From: Lepidodermella squamata
Taxonomy: Eukaryota; Gastrotricha
Length of the DNA stretch: 64,000 bases
Reading direction: 5' to 3'
NCBI GenBank assembly: GCA_047495785.1
Contig: JBLDXI010000034.1
Span: 1,240,001-1,304,000 of the forward strand
In this document: in pieces, positions 1-14,500 of the stretch
How positions within the stretch are numbered: the stretch's first letter is position 1
Layout of the letters: every line of letters starts with the position of its first letter
Position numbers and translations under genes: made by a program
The notes under the pieces: generated by a model
What the model saw: the letters and a program-made list of their open reading frames with translations, nothing else
Told to the model about the DNA's origin: nothing
Database searches by the model: none

Positions 1-2560
1 GCCGCGTCGATGTAGGCGAATCGCTTATCGACCGATAACGTCGACGCCCGTTTCGGTTTAAGGCCAATGAACATTTTGATCTTATCCATGATGAAGGCCA
101 ACATTTCATGGTCATTACCTCGTTTCGACGCGTCGCTGCGAACATCCTCGTACGCGACCATGAGAATAGCAACGAAAGCGTTGACGAGGAAAATGTTGAC
201 GAACAACGAGTAAAGGGTGAAGAAAACCGGCCCGACAAGCCAGTTGGAAGATTTGAGGCTCGGGAAATCGTAGACACCGAGCAGCATGCTGAAAAGCGAC
301 TCGAGCGACGTGATGAACGTACTGTACGCCTCAACTTTCGTGCCAAAGGCTAGGTAACCCATTTGGCCGAACGCAAGATAAACGACAAAGAATACCACGA
401 AGAAGGAGATCATCATGCCGCGCACCTGTTGCAGGGTGGTTAACATGATGACAAGTCGTCGGTTGAACCTTAGAAGTCGAATTATTTTCAAGTAGCCGAT
501 GAAAACGATGAAAGCCATGAAGCAGGAGACCATGTCGTCGTATGTTACAAAGATGTTCATGTTGACGTAGCCGGTTTTTCGGGTCTTGGCAAAGTTATCG
601 CCGACAACGAAACGGGACATCAAGTAACGCATGACGAACAACGCGGCGGCTACAATGCACATCAACAGATGCGTGAACTCGAGAACAGCCCACCAATCTT
701 GCCAGTACTGGCGTTTGTACTTGATAGCCAGCTTAATCTCTCGGGCGAATAGGAACAGCGCAACTGCGAGGGTTAAGAATTGGAACCCGAGTAGTACCAG
801 GGCGAAAACTCCGAAGTAAGGATCGATCTTTGTGATGTAGAACCTCGGGAAAAGCTGGACAGACCCGCCTGGGAAGAACTCGATAACAGTCTGGGAGATT
901 GCGAAGATATTCCTGTTCGGGCAATAGAGGTTGAACTCGAGGAAAATCGCCCGGGTCAACGCATCTATCCACTTGCTAGCCTTCAAAAACTCGAGCTTTT
1001 CCAGGGCCCCGTCAACCTTCCTACCCAGATCTACGATGTAACCCCCGCCGTTGTAGGTCGCAAGAACTGCGTCGAAGGGTAAGCCACGATCTGCGACGTT
1101 TGACTTGTAGGCGAAACCTCGCGAATCTCCCATAGTGATGAAACGGCCCTTCGAATCTGTGGTGGTGTTGCTCAGAGGGGCTAATTCCCAGCCAGCTGTG
1201 AAATTGCGAGTTTCCTCGTTGAACATCGAATAACCGTCGTAGCAGCTCTGCGTGATTGTTTTCCGCATCTTCGCCGCTGTTCTGCAAACATCAGGCTTCA
1301 CACGCAACTGCCGAATTCGGACAGACCCGACCAGGAATAGCGTTTGATCTTTCGTGAAGAGATCAGTTGCCGAGTTCATCTTGCCGTTGTACCAAGTCTT
1401 GTCGAGTAGCGAAGGCACTAGAGTGCGCTCAAGGTACGAGAAGATGTTCTCAAACGACAAAATGTTGAAGAATTTCTCGTCATGCGGGTCGGTGATTACG
1501 TTGTAAGCCTTAACAGAGGCTGGGTCTGAGAGGTTGTAGGCAGGAGTTGCGAGAATCGAAGAGTGGTAAACATTCCTCGCCTGCTTCTGCAGCATCATTG
1601 AATAGTCATCATGTAGCGAGTAAGCAACCATCATCAAGAGGTACAAGAAGCAGATGCATTGCGCGATTTCCTTAATGATCATCCACATCTTCTTCTCCTT
1701 CATACGGACCTCCTTAGCCAGTTTAAGCTCTTCAGGATCTGGAGGTAAGAAGACGTAGTCACGCTGGTTGATCTCTCCCATGTTATTCTTCCGGGCTAGA
1801 CGTTCCTCCTCAGACATTGGTTGATGCATGAAGACCTCGTCATCCTTCAATGAAGCCATTTCCTCAACATCTTCGTCCTTAGTCGGGCTCTTGATGATAA
1901 GGGCGTAGAACAAAGCCAGGACGAGAATCTTAGCCGGTTGCATGAGCAAGATGTCGGTGAAAAGTGAGATGACCATCGCGACAAGCCACTCCTGAGCTTT
2001 TTCCGGGCCCAACGCCCCGCCGAATTCAACAATCGCCCAGAATGCAACGCCGCAGGTACTGAAAGATAGGCAGTAAGCGACGATGATACACCACCAGGGT
2101 AGCTTGAATGGCTTCTTCTTCTTCTTAGCCTTCTCAGCCTTTCGCATAGCTTTCTTCGAAACTTTCACCTCGCCCTGTTCGATTGAGGCGATGACGGCTG
2201 AGTCTGGACGATCTGGCTGCCCGGCGGCTAAACGTTTCTTCCGATCTTCCTCGGCTACTTTGATTGCCTTCTGCCGGAACGCTTCCATCTTCTTCTCTTG
2301 CTTAGTCGGCCTGTGTCTACTCATGCGGAAAAGTTGGACAATCACCAAGTTGACAGGTACGACGATAAGGGCAGAGATAACACTCATCATAATCTTGGTA
2401 AGGGACATGCTGATCGGGCCGAGTTCGATCTTAGCAGAACCTGGCGGGTCTCGTGACTGGCCGAAGAACATGATGTTAGCGACCATGGTGCAGTACAGCA
2501 CTGCGATACAGCAGGTCAAACGTTGGCAGCGGGTGAATTTCGACAGAGGAGGTCGCGAGA
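1..2560 (-). other. Polycystin cation-channel region (truncated by window edge)
   Basis: After PLAT the same open exon carries a hydrophobic pair with a basic loop rich in Lys/Glu (about 2350-1690), and the polycystin extracellular domain signature FTAGWELAPLSNTTTDSKGR. A series of transmembrane helices ends near the left edge with SLESLFSMLLGVYDF and FTLYSLFVNIFLVNAFVAIL, which look like pore and S6 segments of a PKD_channel domain. The stop codon lies outside the window. The exon is at least 4.7 kb without an intron. Confidence 0.9.
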
Positions 2561-5500
2561 ACACTGATATCCAAATGTGGCCGTCCGTCAGTTTTCGCTG
2601 AGATTTCGTGAAGAAGAGATGCTCGAAACCAGCGAGTTCCTTCTTCCCAGCAACAGGCAAAATCCTCTCAACCATTCCGTCGTCTTCATCGATGCCAAGC
2701 CAGCGGTCGCAAAGGAAGTAGTACTGCTTATTGCGCTGGAGATCATGCACCAACATTCGGCTGAAGTACCAGTTCGGGTGTTTCCCAGAATTATCGTGCC
2801 AGATGCGGAGTTGGACCAACTTGCCGAGAGATCTTGGCGTAAGGAGTAGGAACGAGTCGATGTTACCTCGTTGCAAGACATCACGTTCGTCATCTTCCAA
2901 TAAATGGACTGGCGTTTCATGCTCGTCTCCGAGAATGATGAACGAAACACGGGCCGATGTCCCAGCGCCAGACCTAGTTCCGGTCCAAACTGTGAGTTCA
3001 TACGCGTATTTATCCCTCGGGTCGTTATCAGCCAATGGCGTAGTACCCCACTTCTTCTCATCCTCCAAGTCCTTCCTCCTAGCCCAGATCAACAGGGCGA
3101 AGAAGCAGCAGAAAATGCAAATGCCAAATGTGAAGCAAATCGGGTTCTGGTCGAGTTTCGAGAAGGCCGAGTCTTTCGGGTCGAATGTGTTCATCGGCAC
3201 GTCGAAGTTGGACGAGAAACTTGTCAAGTGATTGCAGAGGCACTGCGTCATACTCGGGTTACCGCCTGGGTTACTCAACGGCCCGACCCTACAGCCAGCA
3301 CTGCTCCAAGATTTGCTTGGTTTGTCGTAAAACTTGCACGAGGTTGCGAATGACGAGAATTTATACCCGGTTCGCACTGATTTCGCGTCCAAGTTCGTGT
3401 AAGATTCGTTCAAAGCATTGTGAGGCGTAATTTCCATCTTCTTCTCAGCGGCCCACTTTTGCAGGAATTTCCGAACCTCCGACTTCGGAATTGCCCTCAC
3501 ACCGATCTTGAACAACTTGGGATCTTTGGTTACGTTGACAATTCGATGGTCGAAGAAGCAGGTGTTGCGATCGGGTGTTGTTGGTCTCGAACAATTTTTC
3601 GGGACTTTCGGGGTAACAACGATATCAGGCGCTGGGGTTGTGGGTAGGACGAAGTCGCCGCGGCAAACGCCTTTCTTAGTAACAGTCCCATTACAGCACG
3701 TCACGTTGTAGATGATTGACGGGGTGCACTCCGGGGCATTCAGTATCGAAGCCGCTGTTGTAGTCGGAGCCGCTGTGGTGGTCGGCCGCGTTGTTGTAGG
3801 CTTCACAGTCGTCGTCGTCGGCGCAACAGCCGCTGCAGTGTTCGAGTAATTGAACGCCTGGACAGTTCCATTGACGGTTACCATGGATGAATTCGTTGCT
3901 GTAGCGTCGTACCAAACATAGCCCGTCGCCATCTCGTATTCGTCTTCAAACGCCCGTCGAGGCAACGTGCAGCTCAAATCGTAGTTCCAAGCTGTGGGGG
4001 TGTCGTTGTATTTGACGTAGACGAAAAACACGACCTCTTCATCGGTGAGATTCAGCGATTTCATCGTAACGTTCTGGAAGTCCCACATCAACATGGTTTG
4101 GTTGTTACTGGCACACGTCATGTTGAAAGGTAGCTCCGAGTTTGGAATATTCCTATCCGCACACAAGTTAGGCAGATCCCAAGGCACGACTTGTAGGAAG
4201 ATTGCGGAGAAAGCTGTTACGTTGAGAATCATCGACTTGACGCTACGTGGGTAGGGGGCTGACAACGTTTTCAGCATAGTTTCATCCGGGGTTTGCGGGT
4301 TCTTGGATTCGACCATGATTTCAATCTCAAATGGCAGGTCCTTTATAACAACTTCGCCGCCAGTGTTGTTTAGGAAGACCAATCCCTGAAGTTGGCTGTT
4401 CAAATCCGACGACGAGTCATCGAATTGGTAGGGGTTGCCGTTTTGCGTGCTAGCCTTCAACCGTAGGTCGACGTACTTCAACCGCTCAGATGGCGGCAGC
4501 GCATCAGGGTTGTTCTCATTCATCCCGGCGAAAGGATCTGTGGCTGAAAACATGACACTCGCATCGCCGATCATGAAAGTTCCGCAGTCATCGCCGCTTC
4601 CAGTCGGAATCACAGCGTTGTTAAGATCGCCGACGAAACGTTTTTGCAAATTGGCTGACATGCCCGTGCCGGAGATGATTGACGAGCTCTCCTGCAAGAC
4701 CTTCGCGCCAAGGACAATATCTGAAAGGAAAAATTTAACGATTCAATTTTGATTAGGTTGTGGATAAGTTACCGTGAATTGTGTCAAGGATATCCGTGAT
4801 TTCGTCAGTTCTCGCCATTGCAGCATCCGAGTTACCCCAGACGCTTACTTCAGTTTCACTTTCGCGCTTCCTTCGTTTCTTCGCGTCCGCTTCGCTGCTC
4901 TTCTCGCCGCTTGAGTCATCGCCACCCCTACCGGAATTCTTGTTCTTTCCACTTTTTTCGTCTTTTATTTGCTTCGCGTTGTACTCGAGAAGGTCGGCAG
5001 TTTTCCCAGCAGCTCCCATGCAAGTGGACCTTAATTTGAGATTAATTACAAAATCGTTGAATATGCAAAAATATCCATCAATAACATATTAAATAACTTA
5101 ATTTAAATTTTAAATTTTTTTGGATCAATTTGTATAATTGATTTTTTATTTTACCATAGGAAATGAACATTTAAAAAATATTTTTTTAGAGAAATTTACG
5201 TTGCGTCATCGAGACGATCTGCGTCTCTGGTTGGCGATGTCGAAATATTCTTGACAGCCTCAGTCAATTTCTTCATCAAAGCAATCGAATTGACGCAGGT
5301 CCGCTCCTCGGCAGCTTGTTCTGGAACCTCAACTGTAAAACCTACAGCACCGCAGCATGTTCTGACTGCGTTAGGGTCCCTGCTAAGCCCGTTCCTGTTG
5401 ATTGCGGTCAAAATCCACGTCGTGATGTTGAAGCGAACCTCGCGGATTTGTTTCAGCTCCAGATCGTAGCGAGCCTGATCCGCCGCGATTTTATCATCAA

Positions 5501-8500
5501 CCTCCTTCTTCTCCTTACTGGTCATCTTTTTGTAGGTGGCTGAGTCAACCGAATAAACTGGCTCGATTACTACGTCATTGCACATCGATGAGAAGGTGTA
5601 CATTGCCTGGCACACATCCTCGACTTTCATCAATGGGATCGAGTCGCGGTAAACTTTGGCCAGTCGAATGACCTCAGCCAAAGACGCCATCGGCTCAACT
5701 CGAACTGTGAATTTGACTCGGGTCATCTGCATGGAGAAAGAGTGAAAAATTGTGAAAATCTAGCGTAAATACACTAAGTTACCGAATCAAACGGATCTGT
5801 AGCATCGACGTAGATAGTGACCAGGTAGTTCTCCTCGGGCACACCCGCCGGTAGTTTGATGCCAGTCTTGATGGAGGGGCTTGCTAGAGTCGGCGTTAGA
5901 ACAACCAGCGGACAGTAGCTGCAAGATTGCATTGAGAAGGAGAATTTGGATAGGATGGAATCGCTCTTGAATCCGGTGCAATCGAAGTTGAACGGCGTGT
6001 ACATTGCGAGGCCATTCGCCTTGTTGGACACACAAGAGACATTCGCTCCTCCTGGGGGTTTGCTCACATACTGAAAACGACGAATTTAAGGGAAGTAAAG
6101 ACACATCCGGAAACTTACGAAAGCAAGCGAGGAGACACCCATACGGGGATTACCAGCTCGGATAACGCCCACGTAAGCGATGAAGTAACGGTAGTATTCG
6201 CTTGGTCCGAACAGGTTAGCATTCAATGACAAATCATCGACCTTGCGACCCGTGGAAGTTTTGTTCTGAAAAGGGCGAAAAGATTCGTAAAAATGGATGA
6301 AAGCTGATTGATGAAACTCACCAGCCAACTATCGAAAGGCCAGGCGAAATCCACGACTGAAGTTTCTAGATCTTCCATCAGATCGGTGACAGTCTTCGAA
6401 CTTGGGACGCGGATGATTTGCCAGTTGAAGAAGTACATACGACCTGGGATGCGGTCTGTAATCAATCCGTGGAACGAGCCTCGAGACGTCGGGTTGTATC
6501 GCACGATATCTTTGAAAGGATAGACGCAGTTGGTGACGACGCGAATCAAAGCCTGAGGAGCCGAGCCTCGCTCGAGACGGTACGATTGTCTCGCAATTGT
6601 GAATCGGTCGTCTTTCGTGACAATCGCCATCAAGTTATAGGTCTGATTTTCGAATTGGTAACTCGAATCGATAGTAAGCGTGTTGTCTTTGTTGATGTAG
6701 GACAACTGGATTGTGCAATCCTCAGTCGCTTCGGTGCCGTTGTTACCGCACAGAGCTTTCGGGACCTTACGAGTGAAGTTTTTCGGGTTGAGACCAGGGA
6801 AGCCCCAAGTGGTATCAGGATCATCTGGGCGAATCGTGTGGTAGCCGGTTGTGAAGCAGCCGTTCATTTGATAACCATCCGCCTTAAGGTACTCGTCATC
6901 AGTCGTGCACTTACTCCACTTGAAGTCGGGGTAAGCTTTCGGGTAGCCACTTGGGTTTTTGATGAAAGCTTGGACCTGAGCCATTGAGGTGAAAACCGGC
7001 CAACTGCCGTCGCAATCTCGCTTGCAGAAGTAATAGACATTCATCCCGACCTTGCTCTGTTGCAGTCCGCCGATATCTGGATCGTAGGACAGGGAGTAGG
7101 CGTTCATTTTGACATCTTGCCGGAAAACCAAGTCTCGGCGAGCACCCGCTGGCGTAAGACCTACTACCAGGTCGGATTTGACCACTTCAAATTCTTTGTA
7201 GATCGTATTCTCGATTTCATCTTCCTCAAGCATAGACGCCCAGAGGGAAAGGCGGTAGAAGCCGTATTCTAGTTTTGTCGCTGGGAACATGAGCGATTTA
7301 TCTAGAGGTGATGTCATATTGTAGACACCGTAGAACTTCTGCTTTAAAACTGATGCTTCCAAATACAGGTTGCCAACGTCTTTCCAAGCTGCTGAAGCTG
7401 TTGCTCGGTACAACATGGTCCAATTCATACCAATATAGCGTGACGAGCTGCAGTTCATCAGGATTCCAGCACTAACAACGAGGTCATCCTTCTTGTAGCT
7501 AACAGTTGGCGCGTCAATGTAGGTCTTCGGGTACGAGCAAGGACCTCGCGTGACTTTGGCGAGCTTCCTCAACTGAGTCGGATGTGTTGTAACATTGATT
7601 ACCTGGACAAAGTTCCGAACCCGCACTGTCACGTTATAGTTACCCTTCCTGTAGTACTGTAGAAAAATATGTTCAATCAATTCACGTTCTTCAATTGAAG
7701 AATTTCATACCATTGCTGCGACGGAGGTGATTCCATCAGCAATGTCTTCCGGAGAGACTCGCCTGAGCGATTTCATAGTTTCCTGATCGTAAGAATCAGC
7801 GCACATGTATTCCGAGCCGTACAGCTGAATCCTTGTTTGGCCTGTAACCAGCATGTTAGAGCCGTAGTCGATTTCAACACAGCCATCAGTTGGGAATCGA
7901 TCGTAGGTTAGCCAAAGTGGGAAAGAAGTGTTCTCTGCAGCTGGCCCATACTGTAGCAACTGAACATTTTGCGCCGGTTTTTGGAGGTAAATCGTTATCG
8001 AAGTTGTAGCTGTATCGACCGGATTTGATGCTGAAAAACAGTTCAAACTAAGCTTTAGATCTAGGAATTTGGGCATAACCTACCAACTACAATCAAATTC
8101 AAGCCGCAGTTCTCGAGTCTTGAATAGCAAGGTGTATCGTAGTTGAATTTCCGGATGACCCAATTTGGCGTGTTAGTCCAAGGTCCCGAGCAATCGGTGA
8201 TGTTACCCTCAACATTCGTGTAGAAACAGTACCGCAAGCCCTCGCCCAGTTTAGCAGTAGCCGTGATTCGAAGAGGCTTCCCTGATGGGAAAAACGCCTG
8301 CGAGTACGGCTTTGTGCCAAGTTTCGGGTCAATCCTCGGGAAGCCAAACACAAAATCCGGGTTAGTTTCATTCTCAGCGTAACGAACGCCCAATCGCAGG
8401 TTAGTAACCGAGACATAAACCGTGTAGGATGTTTTAAATGTTTCCATACTAGCCAAGTTAGCGATGAGAATACTCGGCTCATAGTAAGTTGCGTTGTTGT

Positions 8501-11500
8501 AGGTGTACGGGAACTGCAAACACGCTTGCCAGACGCCTAAATAACCCGCATTAATGATTTTTCCGAAAACCAAAACGAAACAAACCGTCAAACGTGTCGG
8601 CCAAAGTTGGATTGCATTTCAACGTAGCGTTGGGTGACATGCTATTATCACCATACTAAAAAGAAATGTTAAATTCCAACTTAATGTTTCAAGGTTAACA
8701 TTACGTAGAAGACGTAGTAAGGCTCGCTTGGGGCTTGGACAGCCGTGTTGATCCACAGGGTGTAGACCACATTTGAATAACCCATATCGTCATCAGCCGA
8801 TTTGAACGTCAACTTACCCGCCTTAGGATTCGGCGTTAGCTTAAAGCCCAACGGATCGACCTTGTACTGCACGATGACTGGGCAGCAAGGCGCCATTGGG
8901 TATGGGGCATAGGTGCTGACTAAATTCGTCCCGTTAATCTTCGGCAGATACACGCCAACTTGATCGAAAGTGTGGGTGTAAGTTGTGACATTCCATTCGT
9001 AGACCGGGGATAGAGTTGTTGTGTTATCAGGGTTAGGCACGACAACCTGCCAGACAAATCGAGTTCCCCAAAGCCAGGTAACGTTGAATGTAACAGTACG
9101 GCCAGGCGAGATGTAACGCGTGGTGATAGGGCTGATCTGAAGGCCATAGATCTCCTCGTCAACCTCGAACGTAACGTTGCCATTAACCGATCCGACTCTG
9201 TTGAAAACTTCCATGTAAACAGTTTTTGTGCCATAGGTAGAATAGCCATGGGTCACAGTTGCCATGCACATGTCCTTCACTGCTTTATTACTCGAAGCTG
9301 GGGGCAGTTTCGTTGCATCGAATCGATTCGTGTAGTTCGAGCCATCCGCGAAGTCGAGGTACATTGACGCGTTAGAAGGCCAGGCGAAGGAGTACCCGGT
9401 GTAGTTGTACTTGAAATCAACCTTGGCAATGCCGTTGTAAGGGATCTTATTAGGACTCGTTGCTGAGTAGTTGAATGTAGTCGGAACTGGCTCGAGTTGC
9501 ACGTAGATATCGTAAACGAATGTTTTCACGTAGGGCAAATAGTTGTTTGCATAGGCTGTGATGTAGAAGCCACCTAAGCTTGGATAGTTGACCAAAGGTA
9601 TATCAATCAGAGGGGAATTCTCGAGAACGAAGTCATACTGCAAGAAATTGAATGAAAATCAGAATGAAAAGTTCGAGAAACTCACGTAATTCCAATAAGT
9701 CGTCGGTTTAGCATCAGCTGCTCCATAGGTTATGGTTAGATTGCAACGGGTACAGTTGTCCATAGTTACATACAGCTGAATGGTCTGGTTTTGAAGGGCG
9801 CCATGAGTCCGAGTGGCATTTGTCCGAATCTTCAGGTTCTGAACAGGATAGTCGACCCAGAGAATCGTTTGAGTGTCCAGTGGATCAGACAGCAGGTTAT
9901 CAATTGTCAAGTTAGACCAATACCAGCCTACAGCCGATCCATACTGAGTCGGCGAGATGATCATATAGCCCTTCTTAATGCTCGGAGTTATCGTGACATT
10001 GGGCGATGCCATGCTGTTGAAGGTCGCATTGGCAACTGGGAATGAATAAGATGCTGATTCGGTGTAGGTGAACGGGATACTTGCCCATTCGAAGATTGGC
10101 AAGGCTGGAATCTGCGGAATCTTAACACTCTGAATCCTCGACTGAACTGCAACTTTGATTGGACCAGCCGTTACATTATTTCGGATCGAGTAAGCCTTAG
10201 CCGACATGTAGTAGTCAGCCGTGCCCGAGTATTGCTTCTCAGCGTAGTCGACAAACATGGACGCAGAGCAGCCGACCAACTTCATTCGATAACTCGGCTT
10301 GGCACCTTGCCAGGTCAATGGAATAATCGTAATTGCCTTCAGCAAGATCGGAACTGGGAGGCTGATGTACTTAACCGGCTCATCGGCTGAATTGCCCTGG
10401 AACGTGATGTCAAGACCCGGCGGGAATTGGTAGTAGTAATCCGCGCTTCTGTCGAAAGTATACAAGATTTTGAAGCTCGTGATCCATTCATTAGCATCAG
10501 CTCGTTTAGCCAGAATAATTCCGTTGAGCCATATTGTGTATTGGAATTGAACGGTCAGAGTTTCGTTCACGTTAACCGGGACGAAGCCTTTGTCGGTCAT
10601 CTTAACTTTCGCGCCACTTGTCAGGTCAGTATCGTCACTAGATCGCTCGAAACGTTTTGTAGCCTCCAACATATCGCCCTGGCACAAATCGTCCCGCATG
10701 GCGTAGATGTCTGTCTGGGTGTAGCTCTCGCGAAGACCGAACCAATCATCAGATGGCTTGAGATTTGTCATCTGGCAAGAAACACCATCGTATTGGACAG
10801 TTCGGCAGTCAAGTTCCTGTGTGGCCAAGCACTGACGAATGCACCAGTCGGGGGAAATTTTGGCTGTAAGAAGAAAAATTCATAAAATATCATTACAAAT
10901 TCCGAAAATTAGGAAATTTCATACTTGGAGTCTGGCAAACACTAACAGGTGTCCAGATATCTTGGGTGAAATCGACGGCTGTTCCGTTCCACATCGAACT
11001 CCAGCCACCTTGAGTAGGTTCGCTGGCCATTCCAGCGAAATAGCTCTGTCTGCCCCACATATCGATGAAACCCATCGAAGAGGTGAGACGCCTGTAGCCC
11101 ATACCGAATGCTTTGTTCGAAGCCAATCTCGTAGCCATCTTCAACTCATCGGTATTAATCGGTGAAATCGGGAGGGAATCTTCAATTTGACAAGCAACGC
11201 GAGCCGTGTCGTAGTCAGTGCCGGGTTGGATGTGCATCTCGACGGGGTACGCCCGGTAGCAAGCTCCGGCCCATGGCACCCAGTTAGGTGGGCAGAGGGC
11301 TGCGGGTTGTTCGCAGATGAATGGCGCCGGGGTGGCACAGGCGAACGGAATCATTCGGAACTTATCAGCTCGAGATAGGACAGTACAAGCCGGGGTAGCA
11401 GCGGCTGTGGGCATGCTTGGCGCCCACATTGCTTTGTGAACCGGTACAGGAGACCTAGCGCGAACATCGTCCTCCCAAACCCAGGTTTTAGTCGCGGCGC

Positions 11501-14500
11501 GGTAGACCATGCCAACAAAAGCTTGGCCATCACTGACTGGAATCAAAGATTGGACGAACCAATGCTCCTCGGGTGATCGAATCGTCGCAAGACCACCGCC
11601 GTCAGTTTTGCAATCAGCAAGGGCCATAGTCACTGATTTCGAGGTTGAGTAGTACTTGAAGCATCGGCCGTTGAATTCGGCGTAGGTCGCCGGGCAAGTG
11701 CCAGCCCAAGTCCTCGCCCCGGGTATAGCCGGTTTCGCGCAGACGTAGGCATTCAATTCACTGCCAGTGCCTTCATACCATCGATCCGTGTTTGCTAAGT
11801 AGTAGGCGTAACCTAATTGGGCAGAGCTTGGGTTTGCAGATGCCCAAGGCTTATTGCCTCCGGCTGTATCGGTACCGTCACGCCAAACCCAATTCCCTGA
11901 GGTTCCGACCTCTGCCAGACCAATCCAGATGTTAACACCCGCATTAGTGACGTCAAAAGCATCTACAAAGAAGGTCTGATTAGCTGCGGTGTTGAGCGAG
12001 GCTAGATGGGCGCCGTAGTTGTCAAAACAGTCCTTCTCAGCATTCGCCCAGGTTCGCTTCGTCCCGGTGAGTAACTTGTAACACATCGTTGTATCGCTGT
12101 TATTCGTCCAGCCTAACGGGCAAGACGAGGCGGGAGTTTTCGGGAAAACGTAACGGCGAGATGCAGTCCTAATCGCGTAGCGTGTTGGTTTCGTGCCGTA
12201 GACAGACTTCTCGCAGATGTAGCCGTCCATGTCGCTGCAGGTAACAATTTTGTAGTAGCCGTTCGGACCCATGACGACGCAGTTTTCGCCCTGGCCAGGT
12301 GTTGCTGGTGATCCGCCCTCGAAATTCGTGAAACCTGGGACGAAATCTTGCCAACCGTCGTACAGGTACCAGGTGTTGTTCGAAACGGGTCGCCACAAAG
12401 CAAAATAGTAGTAGATCCTACGAAAAAATCCCTCATTTCAATAAAATTAGTTAGCATCGATGCCTTACTGGTTGTTAGTGTCCATGGCCATTTTGTACAG
12501 TAAATTGTAGGTATTTTGCGATTCAATTACAGCCAGCTGGCCCCCGAGCTGTCTACACGACGTGACAGCTGTTATGTAAGTCGAAAGGGGCGTGAAAACT
12601 CGGAAGCAGCGGTTTGTATCAGGATCGTAATACCAGCCAGGGGTGGGCCCGCAATACGATTGAACTGTTAAGAAAAATCAATATGTTTAGCTATTCGATC
12701 GTCGAAAATCGACTTACTTGCAGCTTCTCGCTTGCAAATGAAAGGCCTATTAGATGTGCAGTTATCGTTTTGCAGGCGACGTGAGGCGTAGTCGTAGTAC
12801 CCGCACTGCCCAGCTCCCTTTTGCGGGAAAGTCCCGGAAATTTCCTGCCAAAACGGTGGCGGGAGAGACTTTTTGTCCTCTTGCGACACCCAGAAGTCAA
12901 ATTGGTCCTTCAACTGCGCGTAGCCAGTCCAAGCGCCCACATCAGTTGGACCTCCCGCGCTGGTCATGACCTGTTTCACGAAGTCCCACTCGGCGTTTGA
13001 GCTGCCGTAGACGAGACTGCCTCCTAGAGATGCGCAGTAGTACTCGGCTCTTTCGTAAGGCAATTTTGTCGAAAAGAAAAACTTGTAGCAGGCATCCACG
13101 CTTATCGCAGAAATGCCAGAGACCCAGCCAGTTGGGCAAGGGGCGAAGGTCCTTGTCGCTACATCAGGTTTTGTCCCATTCACGTCCAGATCGATCAGAG
13201 TCAAGGTATTACTAGCCTGGGCGAATGATAGGACGGCTGTTGAAGATGAGCCGATCTCTGTTACAGGAGGATTCGCCATGTACATTGACAGTTTCTCGAT
13301 CGGGAACACAATCATGATTTGAGTCATGATTGAACCGCTGGCCACCAAGTTCCAAGCACTCATAGTGATGTTGTAAGAGCCATAGAGACGGTAGACGTGG
13401 TAATAGGTCTTGTTTCGAGTAGTGTAGTCGAATAGCAGCGGCTTTGTGCCATCTCCCCAGTCCACCTTATAGCTGCACTTGGTACCGTTGTGCGATGGGA
13501 AGGTGAAAGCCGTCAAATCAGCGGCGTTGGCTAAAGATTGAATTGACATACAATCGAGCAATTGGGAATTCAAACTTACAAATCGGATCGTAGACCGGCG
13601 CGAACCCTTCGCAGCGGTACTGGACTTCAAGCATGTAGCTGTAAGTTAGGATGTTGTCAGGGAACATCGCGTCCTGGGCGGTCATCGTGATAGTATGCTG
13701 TCCAGCAGGCACCGAGCCCCATTTACGGCCGAAACTGATACCAACCGAGGTCAAAGTAATCAGCTTGATCATATGGACGTAGGCACTGCCTACTAGGGTC
13801 ACTCCAGACCTTGATAGAACGAATCCCGCGGAATTTCGAGCGCCGAATCCAGCTACCGTGTCTTGAAAGGTCATTCTGTCGATGAAAATGTTATCCACCT
13901 TAAAATTGCAAATTCAGTTCAACTTACTCAAGAAGACCGGGTTGGGGGGTAGAAGGGGCGGAATATACCACCAGCTTGCCCTCATTTGTACCAGCAGCTC
14001 CAACGCCTGTTGCGGAGGTACGGTAGTAGGCCATGATCATACCCAGGGTGACCTCAAACACCTCAGAATCGTCGAGATAGATCACCTGATTGCCAGTCAT
14101 CGCGAAGTACTTCTTAATCTCAAACGCAAGTTTGTAGTCGACGTTGAGCGACTTGAAGACACCCACCCGGTCACCTAGGGTGTCGGTGTTTGATCGCGAG
14201 CATTGCGGGTACGGGTTTTTGAAGTAGTTCGACCCATAAGCCGAGCACTTGTAACCATCGAACGCCTTCTGCTTCTTGCAAACCGTAGCCATTGTCACGC
14301 AGCTGTGCGAAATCGGGCAGAAGTACGTGCCAGCCGTCAAACAAACTGGCTGGTAGATTTGAATGGTAATCCAACCAGCCTGGGCGATGACTGCCTCAAT
14401 AGCAAAGACCGACGCATTTTGCTTAACCATTTGATTAGGCATGAAGTAGATGTAACCACCGCCCGAATCTGCTGTAACTACTGAGGTCGGAGTTGGAGGG

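Noticed and set aside
2083-3430. Plus-strand open frames opposite the polycystin exon
   Set aside because: They are antisense shadows. The minus strand carries clear PLAT and GPS motifs in an open frame.
13899-13927. 29-nt intron between exons 11 and 12
   Set aside because: It breaks the reading frame. Using the CAG ending at 13876 gives a 52-nt intron with correct phase.
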